Assembly (NCBI RefSeq): GCF_015163075.1
Contig: NZ_JADDXU010000021.1
Coordinates: forward strand, 1-64,000
From: Streptomyces justiciae
Lineage (GTDB): Bacteria; Actinomycetota; Actinomycetes; Streptomycetales; Streptomycetaceae
DNA length: 64,000 bases
Reading direction: 5' to 3'
Part shown: positions 50,057-60,124 of the stretch, one piece after another
Layout: each line of letters begins with the position of its first letter
Position numbering within the stretch: position 1 is the stretch's first letter
Notes under the pieces: generated by a model
Told to the model about the DNA's origin: nothing
Databases searched by the model: none
The model's input: the letters and a program-made list of their open reading frames with translations, nothing else
Translations under genes and position numbers: made by a program

Positions 50057-50986
50057 CTAGGCCGCGTTGACCCCGCCCGTCACCGCGACCCGCCCCAGCA
50101 GCTCCTCGTAGGCCTTCCGGTCGAACTCGCCCGCCACCGGTGCCGCGACCGTCGCCGCGGACAGCGCGACCGCGCGGGCCAGCCGGTCCGGCCACGGCAG
50201 GTGTTCCACCAGCCCCGACAGCAGGCCCGCGACCGCCGAGTCGCCGGCGCCGGTCGGGTTGCCGTGGAGGCGGGCCGGTGGGGTGGCGCGCCAGCGGCCC
50301 TCGGGGGCGGCGGCGAGCAGGCCGTCGGTGCCGAGGGAGGCGACGACCGCGCGGGCGCCCCGGCGCAGCGCGTCCTGCGTGGCCCGCAACGGCTCGTGGG
50401 AGCCGGTCAGTTCGGCCAGTTCGTCGGCGTTCGGCTTGATGAGGTCGGGGCGGGCGGCCACGCCCCGGCGCAGCGGCTCCCCGCTGGTGTCGAGGAGCAC
50501 CGGCACTCCGGCCGCGCGCGCGGTGCGGACCAGCCCGGCGTACGCGCCCACCGGAACGCCCGGCGGCAGGCTGCCGCACAGGGCCACCGCGTCCGCCGAC
50601 GCGAGGAGATCCTCGTACGCCTCCTGGAAGGCCGACCACTCCGGTGGGGTGACCGCGGGGCCCGGTTCGTTGAGCTGGGTGGTGTCGCCGGTCTGTTCGT
50701 CGACGACGGCGATGGTGCGGCGGGTGGCGCCGGAGACCGGGAGCAGCGCGTCGGTCACGCCGGGGGTCGTGGTGAGCCGGTCCTGGATGACGCGGCCGGT
50801 GGCGCCGCCCGTGAAGCCGGTGACCGTCACCTCGTGCCCGAGGGCCGCCAGCACGCGGGCCACGTTCAGGCCCTTGCCGCCGGGGCGTTCCGTGACCTCG
50901 GAGACCCGGTGGGAGGCATGCGGCTTCAGGGTTTGTACGCGATAGGTGATGTCGAGAGCGGTGTTCAGCGTGACCGTGAGGATCAC
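50057..50986 (-). CDS. 1-phosphofructokinase / PfkB-family sugar kinase
   Basis: A 309-residue PfkB-type kinase. It has the N-terminal signature ERPGGKGLNVARVLAALGHEV and the C-terminal ATP/catalytic motif NPTGAGDSAVAGLLSG with the catalytic Asp. VTLNTALDITYRV at the start is typical of 1-phosphofructokinase and tagatose-6-phosphate kinases. The GTG start at 50986 has GGGGGAGG 9 bp upstream. It lies 116 bp downstream of nagA on the same strand, so it may end the nag transcript, though no fru PTS gene is adjacent. Confidence 0.9.
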   Translation of the reverse strand: MILTVTLNTALDITYRVQTLKPHASHRVSEVTERPGGKGLNVARVLAALGHEVTVTGFTGGATGRVIQDRLTTTPGVTDALLPVSGATRRTIAVVDEQTGDTTQLNEPGPAVTPPEWSAFQEAYEDLLASADAVALCGSLPPGVPVGAYAGLVRTARAAGVPVLLDTSGEPLRRGVAARPDLIKPNADELAELTGSHEPLRATQDALRRGARAVVASLGTDGLLAAAPEGRWRATPPARLHGNPTGAGDSAVAGLLSGLVEHLPWPDRLARAVALSAATVAAPVAGEFDRKAYEELLGRVAVTGGVNAA

Positions 50987-51102
50987 CTGGGCCGACCTCC
51001 CCCGAAAGACGTTGCTGAGCCGTTTGGTGGGGTGATCATGCCAAACGGACGGCGGTCGGCCCAGTCTCCCAGGACAACCGCCGCCCTCAACAGATGGACA
51101 GA

Positions 51103-52314
51103 TCACCCCAGTTGGGGAGCGACCACCCATTCACCGCGACGCATCACGCCCTTGAGCTCGAAGTCGGCGTCGAGAAGCACGAGGTCGGCGTACCTGCCGG
51201 GCTCCAGGGAGCCGATGCGGTCGGCCATGCCCAGCAGCCGGGCCGGGTTGGCGGACAGCGCCGCGACCGCGTCCTCCACCGGCAGCCTGTCGACCGTCAC
51301 CGCACGCTTGAAGGCGCGGTCCAGGGTCAGCGTCGACCCCGCGATCGAACCGCCCTCCACCAGCCGGGCGACGCCCTCGCTGACCTCGACCTCCAGCGGG
51401 CCGAGCATGTAACGGCCGTCACCGAAGCCGGCCGCGTCCATCGCGTCCGTGATGAACGCGACCCGGTCCGCGCCCTTGTGATGGAACGCCAGCTGGAGGG
51501 CGGCCGGGTGCAGATGCGTGCCGTCGTTGATCAGCTCGACCGTGATCCGCTCGTCCTCCAGCAGCGCGGCGATCGGGCCCGGGGTGCGGTGGCCGAGGGC
51601 GGGCATCGCGTTGAAGAGGTGGGTGGCGACCGTGGCGCCCGCGTCGATGGCCTCCACCGTCTGCTCGTACGTCGCGTCGGTGTGGCCGATCGCCGCGATG
51701 ACGCCGTGCTCGGCGAGCAGCCGTACGGAGTCGATGCCGCCGGGGAGTTCGGTGGCGAGCGTGACCATCTTGGCCTTGCCGCGGGCGGCGTCGATCAGCT
51801 TGCGGACCTCGGCGGGGTCGGGGTCGCGCAGGAGTTCCTCCGAGTGCGCGCCCTTGCGGCACGGGGAGATGAACGGGCCCTCGAAGTGGATGCCGGCGAT
51901 GTCGCCCTGCTCGGCGAGTTCGCTGAGCAGGCCGGCGCGCTGGGCGAGGAAGTCCATGTCGCCGGTGACGGTGGAGGCGACGAGGGTGGTGGTGCCGTGC
52001 ACGCGGTGAGTGTGGATGCCGGTGAGTACGTCGTCGGCGGTGCCGGAGGTGAAGCTGGCTCCGCCGCCGCCGTGGTTGTGGATGTCGACGAACCCTGGGA
52101 CGAGGGTGTGGCCGGTTACGTCGATGACCTGGGCGTTCTCCGGTGCGGCGCCGATGATTTTGTCGCCGTCGATGATCACTCGGCCGTTTTGGACGGTTCC
52201 TGTGGGGAGGACGACCGTGGCGCCGGACAGGATGAGGGGGGCGCTGTCCGTTGCGGGGTGCGGGCTCGTCGTGGCTGGTCGCGCAGTTCCCCGCGCCCCT
52301 TGCGGCGTTGCCAT
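51103..52314 (-). CDS. nagA: N-acetylglucosamine-6-phosphate deacetylase
   Basis: A 403-residue amidohydrolase with metal motif FVDIHNHGGGG, IHFEGPFIS, AIGHTDATYEQ and the catalytic Asp in FITDAMDAAG. It converts GlcNAc-6-P to GlcN-6-P in aminosugar use. The ATG overlaps the nagK stop (TGATG), so the start is well fixed. The first ~28 residues (including PQGARGTARPATTS) are then encoded by a dispersed intergenic repeat and are extra compared with normal NagA, which begins near LILSGATVVLPTG. Probably harmless, but unusual. Confidence 0.95.
   Translation of the reverse strand: MATPQGARGTARPATTSPHPATDSAPLILSGATVVLPTGTVQNGRVIIDGDKIIGAAPENAQVIDVTGHTLVPGFVDIHNHGGGGASFTSGTADDVLTGIHTHRVHGTTTLVASTVTGDMDFLAQRAGLLSELAEQGDIAGIHFEGPFISPCRKGAHSEELLRDPDPAEVRKLIDAARGKAKMVTLATELPGGIDSVRLLAEHGVIAAIGHTDATYEQTVEAIDAGATVATHLFNAMPALGHRTPGPIAALLEDERITVELINDGTHLHPAALQLAFHHKGADRVAFITDAMDAAGFGDGRYMLGPLEVEVSEGVARLVEGGSIAGSTLTLDRAFKRAVTVDRLPVEDAVAALSANPARLLGMADRIGSLEPGRYADLVLLDADFELKGVMRRGEWVVAPQLG
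52259..52301. repeat. Dispersed Streptomyces intergenic repeat, captured inside the nagA reading frame
   Basis: It shares the core GTCGTGGCTGGTCGCGCAGT and TCCCCGCGCCCCT with the copy at 44697. It lies directly at the nagK/nagA junction and, read on the minus strand, encodes residues of the nagA N-terminus. Confidence 0.88.
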
Positions 52315-53258
52315 CAGGGCGTTACCTCCATGCCGTCAGTTGTTGTGAGGAGATCCCAGGCCAGTAGCCCGGCACCCAGGCAACCCGCTGTGTCGCCCAG
52401 TGCCGCCGGGACCACCGACGGCAGCTTCTGGAAAGTGATCCGTTGCCGGATCGCGTCCCGCAGTGGTGTGAACAAGGTTTCCCCCGCCTCCGCCAGGCCG
52501 CCACCGATGATCAGGGTGCTGGGGTCCAGGAGGGTGAGGGCGGTGACCAGGCCGTCGGCGAGGGCGTCGACGGCGTTCTGCCAGACGGTCTGGGCCCGCG
52601 GGTCGCCGGACTCGACCGCTTTCGCGCAGTCGGCCGCGTCGGCCTCCGGGTCCCCGGTCGCCGCCGCCCAGGCCTCGCTGACCGCGGACGCGGAGGCGTA
52701 CCGCTCCAGGCAGCCGACCTGTCCGCAGGGACACGGGGTCCCTCCCGGTCGTACGACGATGTGGCCGATCTCGCCCGCGAAGCCGTGGGCGCCCGCCTCC
52801 ACCCGGCCGCCGATGCCGACGGCGCCCGCGATGCCGGTGCCGAGGGGGACGAAGAAGAAACGGTCGGCTCCCTGGCCGGCGCCGATCCGGCCCTCGGCGA
52901 GGCCGCCGGTGCGGACGTCGTGGCCGAGGGCGACGGGGATGCCGCCGAGCCTCTCGGTGAGCAGATCGCGCAGGGGGACGTCGCGCCAGCCGAGGTTCGC
53001 GGCGTAGACGGCGACGCCCTGCTCCGCGTCGACGATGCCGGGGACGGCGACGCCGGCGGCGGACGCGGGCTCGCCGAGGTGTTCGGCGCCGTACGCGTGC
53101 AGCTCGGCGGCGAAGTCGAGGATGCCCTCGACGACCGCGTCCGGGCCGCGCTCACGGCCGGTGGCCCGGCGGGCCTGGTGGAGCAGCTCGCCGGAGGCGC
53201 CGACGAGGGCGGCCTTCATTCCGGTGCCGCCCACATCGAGGGCGATGACATGTCTCAC
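52314..53258 (-). CDS. nagK: ROK-family N-acetylglucosamine kinase
   Basis: A 314-residue ROK kinase. ATP motif DVGGTGMKAALVG opens the protein. The zinc/ROK signature GEIGHIVVRPGGTPCPCGQV continues with GCLERYAS, and the catalytic Asp is in ALGHDVRTGG. It phosphorylates GlcNAc in the cytoplasm for NagA. Gene position and pairing match S. coelicolor nagK-nagA. Two DasR-like sites lie just upstream between it and the divergent sugar-binding protein. Confidence 0.93.
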   Translation of the reverse strand: MRHVIALDVGGTGMKAALVGASGELLHQARRATGRERGPDAVVEGILDFAAELHAYGAEHLGEPASAAGVAVPGIVDAEQGVAVYAANLGWRDVPLRDLLTERLGGIPVALGHDVRTGGLAEGRIGAGQGADRFFFVPLGTGIAGAVGIGGRVEAGAHGFAGEIGHIVVRPGGTPCPCGQVGCLERYASASAVSEAWAAATGDPEADAADCAKAVESGDPRAQTVWQNAVDALADGLVTALTLLDPSTLIIGGGLAEAGETLFTPLRDAIRQRITFQKLPSVVPAALGDTAGCLGAGLLAWDLLTTTDGMEVTP

Positions 53259-53285
53259 GGGGGTAGTGTGGCCCGCCGACCCGTG

Positions 53286-53301
53286 AGAGGTCTAGTCCAC
53301 T
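53286..53301. promoter_or_regulatory. DasR-responsive element (dre) upstream of nagK
   Basis: AGAGGTCTAGTCCACT matches 13 of 16 bases of the dre consensus ACTGGTCTAGACCACT, including the GGTCTAG core. It lies 27 bp upstream of the nagK start. DasR represses aminosugar genes and is released by GlcN-6-P. Confidence 0.8.
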
Positions 53302-53303
53302 CA

Positions 53304-53319
53304 CGTGGTGTAGACCTTA
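53304..53319. promoter_or_regulatory. Second, weaker dre-like site upstream of nagK
   Basis: CGTGGTGTAGACCTTA keeps TGGT-TAGACC of the dre consensus (about 10 of 16). It is two bases beyond the first site, so DasR could bind both or control the divergent binding-protein gene too. Confidence 0.5.
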
Positions 53320-53348
53320 TGTCTGACCTTTCGAAAGTTTCGGAGACC

Positions 53349-54629
53349 ATGAGGGGCTTGGCAGTGCAGCGGCGTAGGACAGGAACGATCGCGGTGGTGT
53401 CCGCACTGGGCATGACGGCGGTTCTCGGCGGCTGCGGCCTCGGCGGGGAGTCGGGGGACGTGACCTTGAGGCTGGTCGCCGCCGACTACGGGGACAGCAA
53501 GGCGAACAGCTCCCAGAAGTACTGGGACAAGCTCGTGGCCGACTACGAGTCCGCGCACCCGGGTGTGAAGGTCGACGTCAGCGTCTACTCCTGGAACGAC
53601 GTCGACCGCAAGGCCAAGGAGATGGTCGCGGACGGCGACGCGCCGGACATGGCGCAGATCGGCGCGTACGCCGACTACGCCCACGACGACCTCCTCTACT
53701 CGGCGGACGAACTGCTCTCCATCCCCACGCAGGCCGACTTCGTCTCGCAACTCGCCACGGCGGGCGAGGTGGACTCGACGCAGTACGGGATGCCGTTCGC
53801 CTCCTCCACCCGGCTGCTCTTCTACAACAAGACCCTCTTCAGCAAGGCCGGGCTGACCCCGCCGAAGACCTGGGACGAGCTCGCCGAGGACGCCGCCGCG
53901 CTGAAGGCGGCCGGCGTGAAGTACCCGTACGCCCTGCCGCTCGGCTCCGAGGAGGCGCAGGCCGAGACCATGCAGTGGCTGCTCAGCGGCGGGGGCGGCT
54001 ACACCGAGGACACCGGCACCTACGGCATCAACTCCCCGGCCAACATCGAGACCCTCACCTGGCTCAAGGACGACCTGGTCGGCAAGGGGCTGACCGGGCC
54101 GGTCGCGCCGGGGAAGCTGAACCGGGCGGACGCGTTCGCCGCGTTCGCGAACGGCCAGGTCGGCATGCTCAACGGGCATCCCACGCTGATGAAGACGGCC
54201 GCGGCGAAGGGCGTGAAGTTCGGCATGGTCCCGATGCCCGGTGTCGACGGCCCGACCAAGTACTCCATGGGCGTCGCCGACTGGATGACGGCGTTCAAGC
54301 AGAACGGGCACGCCGAGCAGATCGGGGACTTCCTCGACTTCGTCTACGACGAGAAGAACGTGCTCGCGTTCTCCCGCGAGTACGACCTGCTGCCGGTGAC
54401 CATGTCGGCGTCCGACACCATGAGCACGGCGAAGCAGGACCAGGACCTCAAGCCCTTCCTGACGGAACTCACCGGCTCCGAGCTCTACCCCGTCGGCAAG
54501 GTCTCCTGGGCGGAGGTCAGCGCGGCGGTCAAGCAGCGGATCGGCAAGGCGGTGACGGCCGGCGGCAGCCCCTCGGCGATCCTCAACGGCCTCCAGTCGA
54601 CGGCGCTGATGGCGGAGAGCGCGGAGTAG
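53349..54629 (+). CDS. ABC sugar-transporter substrate-binding lipoprotein (orphan)
   Basis: A 426-residue family 1 solute-binding protein. A signal peptide with twin-basic start (QRRRTG) and lipobox VLGGC are followed by a periplasmic-binding fold with YGMPFASSTRLLFYNKTLF, typical of oligosaccharide binders. No permease or ATPase gene is adjacent, so it must borrow a transporter. Divergent from nagK across dre sites, which suggests a chitin-derived or related sugar. The start is uncertain among the ATGs at 53319 and 53349 and a GTG at 53364; the GGAG near 53342 favours 53349. Confidence 0.9.
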   Translation: MRGLAVQRRRTGTIAVVSALGMTAVLGGCGLGGESGDVTLRLVAADYGDSKANSSQKYWDKLVADYESAHPGVKVDVSVYSWNDVDRKAKEMVADGDAPDMAQIGAYADYAHDDLLYSADELLSIPTQADFVSQLATAGEVDSTQYGMPFASSTRLLFYNKTLFSKAGLTPPKTWDELAEDAAALKAAGVKYPYALPLGSEEAQAETMQWLLSGGGGYTEDTGTYGINSPANIETLTWLKDDLVGKGLTGPVAPGKLNRADAFAAFANGQVGMLNGHPTLMKTAAAKGVKFGMVPMPGVDGPTKYSMGVADWMTAFKQNGHAEQIGDFLDFVYDEKNVLAFSREYDLLPVTMSASDTMSTAKQDQDLKPFLTELTGSELYPVGKVSWAEVSAAVKQRIGKAVTAGGSPSAILNGLQSTALMAESAE

Positions 54630-54662
54630 GGCTTGTCAGTGGCGGGGGCTACGGTCGGTGAC

Positions 54663-54890
54663 ATGAACGACCTGGCCCCCCGAGAACAGGCCATCCTCGC
54701 GCTGGAACGCCGCGGCTTCACCGGCCCCGGCGCGAAGGAGCGTGCGATACGCGAGGAACTGGGCCTGGCCCCGGTCCGCTACTACCAACTCCTGAACGCC
54801 CTGCTGGACGACCCACGAGCCCTGGCCCACGACCCGGTGACGGTGAACCGACTGCGCCGGGTCCGGGAGACGCGCAGATCGGAGAGGTGA
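54663..54890 (+). CDS. DUF3263 small helix-turn-helix-like protein
   Basis: A 75-residue protein with LAPREQAILALERRGFTGPG and LGLAPVRYYQLLNALLDDPR, the pattern of the actinobacterial DUF3263 family. It resembles a short DNA-binding HTH. Function unknown. It lies between the binding protein and otsB on the same strand. Confidence 0.88.
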   Translation: MNDLAPREQAILALERRGFTGPGAKERAIREELGLAPVRYYQLLNALLDDPRALAHDPVTVNRLRRVRETRRSER

Positions 54891-54943
54891 CGGCGGGGGC
54901 GAGAAAAAGGCGTGTCATGCGCCCGCGTGGATAGGGTCCCCCT

Positions 54944-55839
<896 letters not shown>

Positions 55840-55864
<25 letters not shown>

Positions 55865-57237
55865 TCCAGGAACCACTGCGCCGGCGGCAACGCCGTGGCC
55901 GCCGCCGCGAGCCGCTTCGTGCGTTCCGCCCGCTCGCCCGGCGCCATCGTCAGCGCCTCGTGCAGCGCGTCGGCCGTGCCGATCACGTCGTACGGGTTGA
56001 CCACGATCGCGTCGTCGCCCAGCTCCTCGTACGCCCCCGCCTCCCGCGACAGCACCAGCACGCACCCCTCGTCGGAGACGACCGGTACCTCCTTCGCGAC
56101 GAGGTTCATGCCGTCCCGGATCGGGTTGACGAGCGCCACGTCGGCGAGCCGGTACGCGGCGAGGGAGCGGGCGAAGTCGTCCTTGACGTGCAGCACCACC
56201 GGCGTCCAACCCGGCGTCCCGTACGCCGAGTTGATCTCCTCGGCCAGCCGCTGCACCTCGGCCGTGTAGTCCCGGTAGACGGCGAGGTCCTGCCGGGACG
56301 GGTAGGCGAACGCCACGTGCACGACCCGCTCCCGCCACTCGGGGCGGCTCGCCAGCAGGTGTTCGTACGCGTGCAGGCCGCGCACGATGTTCTTCGACAG
56401 CTCGGTGCGGTCGACCCGGACGATCGTCCTGCGGCCCGCGCCGATCTCCGCCCGCAGGGCCGTGATCCGTTCGTTCACGTCCGCCTCGTGCGACCGCTCG
56501 CGCAGGAAGTCCGCGTCCGCGCCCAGCCCGTGCACGCCGATCCGCGTGTCCCCGAGCCCGCCGACGATCTCCGCAGCGCACGCCTCGAACGCCGACGCCC
56601 AGCGCCGGGTCAGGAACCCCAGCCGGTCGGCGCCCAGCATGCCCCGCAGCACCTGCTCCGCCACGTCGTCCGGCAGCATCCGGAAGTACTCCGGCGGCGC
56701 CCACGGCGTGTGCGAGAAGTGTCCGATCCGCAGGTCGGGGCGGAGCTCGCGGAGCATGCCCGGTACCAGGGTGAGGTGGTAGTCCTGGACGACGACCGCC
56801 GCACCCTGCGCCGCCTCGTCCGCGAGCGCCTCGGCGAAGGCCCGGTTGTACGTCTCGTACGACGCCCACTGCCGCCGGAACTCCGCGTCGAAGACCGGCT
56901 CCAGCGGGGTCTGGTACAGCATGTGGTGGACGAACCAGAGGACCGAGTTGGCGATGCCGTTGTACGCGTCCGCGTGCACGTCGGCCGGGATGTCGAGCAT
57001 CCGTACCCCGGCCTCGCCCACCCCGCGCCGCACCGCCTCACGGTCGCCGTCGCTCAGCGCCGAGCACACCCACAGCGCGTCCGCGTCCGTCCCGATCGCC
57101 GACAGCCCCGAGACCAGCCCCCCGCCACCGCGCCGCGCGGACAGCGTGCCGTCCGCCTGGACGTCGTACGAGACCGGTCCCCGGTTGGAGGCCACCAGTA
57201 CCCGCGCAGCACCGAACGTTGAAGCCATACGAGCCAT
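55840..57237 (-). CDS. otsA: Trehalose-6-phosphate synthase
   Basis: A 465-residue GT20 glycosyltransferase with N-terminal RVLVASNRGPVSYDV, VQDYHLTLVPGMLRELRPDL, HTPWAPPEYFRMLP and the donor-site GMNLVAKEVPVV. It joins UDP- or GDP-glucose to glucose-6-P. I used the ATG giving MARMASTFG; the frame extends three codons upstream to a TTG, and another ATG lies three codons downstream. It is convergent with otsB, not co-transcribed. Confidence 0.94.
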
Positions 57238-57309
57238 ACGGATCAACCTAGCCCGGCCGCGGATTGCTCAAACGTTCGTCCGGTTCACCGAGGCCCCGGC
57301 CTGGCGGAC

Positions 57310-58254
57310 TCACGCCACCTTGCGTTCCGCGTACTCGGCGATGTCCACCATCGGCGGGCGTTCCTCCGTGTCCACGGAGTAGGTGCGCGGTTCGAAGCCG
57401 GTCTCGCCGCGTTCGAACTGGGTGAGCGCGGGGCGGATCAGATGGCCGCGGGCCAGGCGGAGCTGGGCCGTGCGGTAGATCGCGGCGGACATCCGGCCGA
57501 GGGCCTGGCCGTCCTGGTGGCGGTGCTTGCGGACGCCCACGTCGACCTGGGCGAGCGCGTCGAGGCCGACCAGGTGCAGGGCGTCGACCAGCATGCCGAG
57601 CTCGACGCCGTAGCCGACGGGGAACGGCAGCTGTTCGAGCAGGGAGCGGCGGGCCGCGTACTCGCCGCCCAGCGGCTGGACGAAGCCGGCCAGCTGCGGC
57701 CAGTGCATGTTCAGGAGCGGGCGGGCCATCAGCTCGGTCACCCGGCCGCCCTGGCCCGCCGCGCCGCCCAGCGGGCGGTCGTACATGGCCTTGACCAGGT
57801 CGACCCCGGGCTCGGTCAGCAGCGGGCCGACGATCCCGGCGACGAAGTCGGAGGAGAACTCCTTCAGGTCCGCGTCGATGAAGCAGACGATGTCACCGCC
57901 GGTCACGAGCAGCGACCGCCACAGCACCTCGCCCTTGCCGGGGACGGCAGGGAGGCGGGGGAGGATCGCGTCGCGGTGCACGACCGTGGCCCCGGCCGCG
58001 GCCGCCACCTGTGCCGTACGGTCGCTGGAGCCCGAGTCGACGACGACTATCTCGTCGACCAGCGGAACCTGCTGCATGAGGTCGTGACGGATGATCGCGA
58101 CGATGTCGCCGACCGTCTCCTCCTCGTTCAGCGCGGGCAGCACGACGCTCACCGACTGGTTCGTGCGTTGCTTGGCGGCCAGGATCTGGTGCAGCGGCCG
58201 GTCGGTCACGGACCAGGAGCGCGTGGTCAGCCAGCGCTCGACTTCTTCCAGCAC
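57310..58254 (-). CDS. gpgS: Glucosyl-3-phosphoglycerate synthase-like GT-A glycosyltransferase
   Basis: A 314-residue family GT81-like enzyme with SVVLPALNEEETVGDIV (donor site), VVDSGSSDRTAQVA, the metal-binding DXD-like region VCFIDADLKEF, and late PLGGEYAARRSLLEQLPF. GpgS makes glucosyl-3-phosphoglycerate, precursor of methylglucose lipopolysaccharide-like storage molecules in actinobacteria. It lies 55 bp from otsA on the same strand. GTG start with AAGGGG 9 bp upstream. The exact acceptor is inferred. Confidence 0.88.
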   Translation of the reverse strand: MLEEVERWLTTRSWSVTDRPLHQILAAKQRTNQSVSVVLPALNEEETVGDIVAIIRHDLMQQVPLVDEIVVVDSGSSDRTAQVAAAAGATVVHRDAILPRLPAVPGKGEVLWRSLLVTGGDIVCFIDADLKEFSSDFVAGIVGPLLTEPGVDLVKAMYDRPLGGAAGQGGRVTELMARPLLNMHWPQLAGFVQPLGGEYAARRSLLEQLPFPVGYGVELGMLVDALHLVGLDALAQVDVGVRKHRHQDGQALGRMSAAIYRTAQLRLARGHLIRPALTQFERGETGFEPRTYSVDTEERPPMVDIAEYAERKVA

Positions 58255-58392
58255 GTAGGCGGCCCCTTCTCATGTGATCCATCTCGCGGTTCGGACGACT
58301 ATCTCAACTGTCCTGGTCGTCGGTTACAGTCTTGAACAACGCGGATGACCATCGCATGTCCTGGATCGTCCGACGTTCACAACTTCATACCG

Positions 58393-58545
58393 CTCATCCA
58401 GAGGGGCAGAGGGATACGGCCCGATGAAGCCCCGGCAACCCTCCAGCCGGTCTCGTAGCGATCAGAGACGATCGCACCGCGAGGCTCCCGGCTAGGGAAG
58501 GTGCCAAATCCGTCTCACGGCGAGATGCGTCGTGAGGAAGATGAG
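58393..58545 (+). promoter_or_regulatory. SAM (S-box, SAM-I type) riboswitch upstream of thrC
   Basis: The aptamer core is clear: GATGAAGCCCCGGCAACC at 58423-58440, preceded by the kink-turn segment GAGGGATACGGCCC and followed by GGTGCCAAATCC at 58500-58511. Basal helix P1 pairs CTCATC (58393-58398) with GATGAG (58540-58545). The thrC ribosome site AGGAGAAAGG begins at the 3' end of P1, so SAM binding could hide it or end transcription. Confidence 0.9.
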
Positions 58546-58565
58546 GAGAAAGGGCCTCGCCTCTC

Positions 58566-59852
58566 ATGGCTGCGCAGACTGTTGCAAGCACCACCGAAAC
58601 CACCGTGGACCTCGGCCCCGCCGCGGCGCTCAGCTGCCGCGAATGCGGCCACCGCGTGCCTCTCGGCCCGGTCTTCGCGTGCGAGGAGTGTTTCGGCCCG
58701 CTCGAGATCGCGTACGACTTCTCCGCCTACGACGCCGAGGAGCTCCGCAAGCAGATCGAGGCGGGACCCGCGAACATCTGGCGCTACGCACCGCTGCTGC
58801 CCGTCCCCGCGGACGTGGCCGACAAGCCCAACATCAACCCCGGCTGGACCAAGCTCGTCAAGGCCGACAACCTCGCCCGTGAGCTGGGTGTCGAGGCCGG
58901 CAAGCTGTTCGTGAAGGACGACTCCGGCAACCCGACGCACTCCTTCAAGGACCGGGTCGTCGCCCAGGCCATCGAGGCCGCCCGCGTCTTCGGCTTCACC
59001 ACTCTGTCCTGCTCCTCCACCGGCAACCTCGCGGGTGCCGTCGGTGCCGCCGCCGCCCGCGCCGGCTTCCGCTCCTGCGTGTTCATCCCGCACGACCTGG
59101 AGCAGGGCAAGGTCGTCATGGCCGCCGTATACGGCGGTGAGCTCGTCGGTATCGAGGGCAACTACGACGACGTGAACCGCTTCTGCTCCGAGCTGATCGG
59201 CGACCCGGCCGGCGAGGGCTGGGGCTTCGTCAACGTCAACCTGCGGCCGTACTACGCGGAGGGCTCCAAGACCCTGGCGTACGAGATCTGCGAGCAGCTC
59301 GGCTGGCAGCTCCCGGACCAGCTGGTCGTCCCGATCGCCTCCGGCTCCCAGCTCACGAAGATCGACAAGGGTCTCCAGGAGCTGATCAAGCTCGGCCTCG
59401 TCGAGGACAAGCCGTACAAGATCTTCGGCGCCCAGGCGGAGGGGTGCTCGCCGGTGTCGGTCGCCTACAAGGCGGGCCACGACGTCGTACGTCCCCAGAA
59501 GCCGAACACCATCGCCAAGTCCCTCGCCATCGGCAACCCGGCCGACGGTCCGTACGTCCTCGACATCGCCCGCCGTACCGGCGGTGCCGTGGAGGACGTC
59601 GACGACGAGCAGATCGTCGACGCGATCAAGCTGCTGGCCCGCACCGAGGGCATCTTCGCGGAGACCGCCGGTGGCGTGACGGTCGGTGTGACCCGCAAGC
59701 TGATCGAGAACGGTCTCCTGGACCCGACGAAGACCACCGTCGTGCTGAACACTGGCGACGGCCTCAAGACCCTCGACGCGGTGGCCGGCACCGGCCTCAC
59801 CGCGACCATCCGCCCCAACCTGGACTCCTTCCGAGAGGCTGGCCTCGCATGA
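58566..59852 (+). CDS. thrC: Threonine synthase
   Basis: A 428-residue PLP enzyme of the longer type with an N-terminal zinc-ribbon-like segment (CRECGHRVPLGPVFACEECF). PLP lysine is in NPTHSFKDRVVAQA, the phosphate loop in SCSSTGNLAGAVGAA, and the regulatory/active end in LVVPIASGSQLTKI. It converts O-phosphohomoserine to threonine. The ATG follows the riboswitch. Control by SAM fits the shared homoserine branch point with methionine. The stop overlaps the cysO ATG. Confidence 0.95.
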   Translation: MAAQTVASTTETTVDLGPAAALSCRECGHRVPLGPVFACEECFGPLEIAYDFSAYDAEELRKQIEAGPANIWRYAPLLPVPADVADKPNINPGWTKLVKADNLARELGVEAGKLFVKDDSGNPTHSFKDRVVAQAIEAARVFGFTTLSCSSTGNLAGAVGAAAARAGFRSCVFIPHDLEQGKVVMAAVYGGELVGIEGNYDDVNRFCSELIGDPAGEGWGFVNVNLRPYYAEGSKTLAYEICEQLGWQLPDQLVVPIASGSQLTKIDKGLQELIKLGLVEDKPYKIFGAQAEGCSPVSVAYKAGHDVVRPQKPNTIAKSLAIGNPADGPYVLDIARRTGGAVEDVDDEQIVDAIKLLARTEGIFAETAGGVTVGVTRKLIENGLLDPTKTTVVLNTGDGLKTLDAVAGTGLTATIRPNLDSFREAGLA

Positions 59853-60124
59853 GCGTGACCGTCCGCATCCCCACCATCCTGCGCACCTACACCGGCGGGC
59901 AGGCCGAGGTCGCCGCCGAGGGTGCCACCCTCGCCGATGTCATCGCCGACCTGGAGAAGAACCACACGGGCATCGCCGCCCGCGTCCTCGACGACCAGGG
60001 CAAGCTGCGGCGGTTCGTCAACGTGTACGTCAACGACGACGACGTCCGCTTCGAGCAGGGCCTGGAGACCGCCACCCCGGACGGCGCGGGCGTCTCGATC
60101 ATCCCGGCCGTCGCCGGCGGCTGA
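59849..60124 (+). CDS. cysO: Ubiquitin-like sulfur carrier protein, MoaD/ThiS family (CysO-like)
   Basis: A 91-residue beta-grasp protein ending in the Gly-Gly tail AVAGG needed for thiocarboxylate formation. VRIPTILRTYTGGQAEV and LRRFVNVYVNDDDVRF match CysO, the sulfur donor of cysteine synthesis in mycobacteria. ATGA overlap with thrC shows coupling. No cysM or mec gene follows here, so the partner genes lie elsewhere. MoaD-like roles are an alternative. Confidence 0.9.
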   Translation: MSVTVRIPTILRTYTGGQAEVAAEGATLADVIADLEKNHTGIAARVLDDQGKLRRFVNVYVNDDDVRFEQGLETATPDGAGVSIIPAVAGG

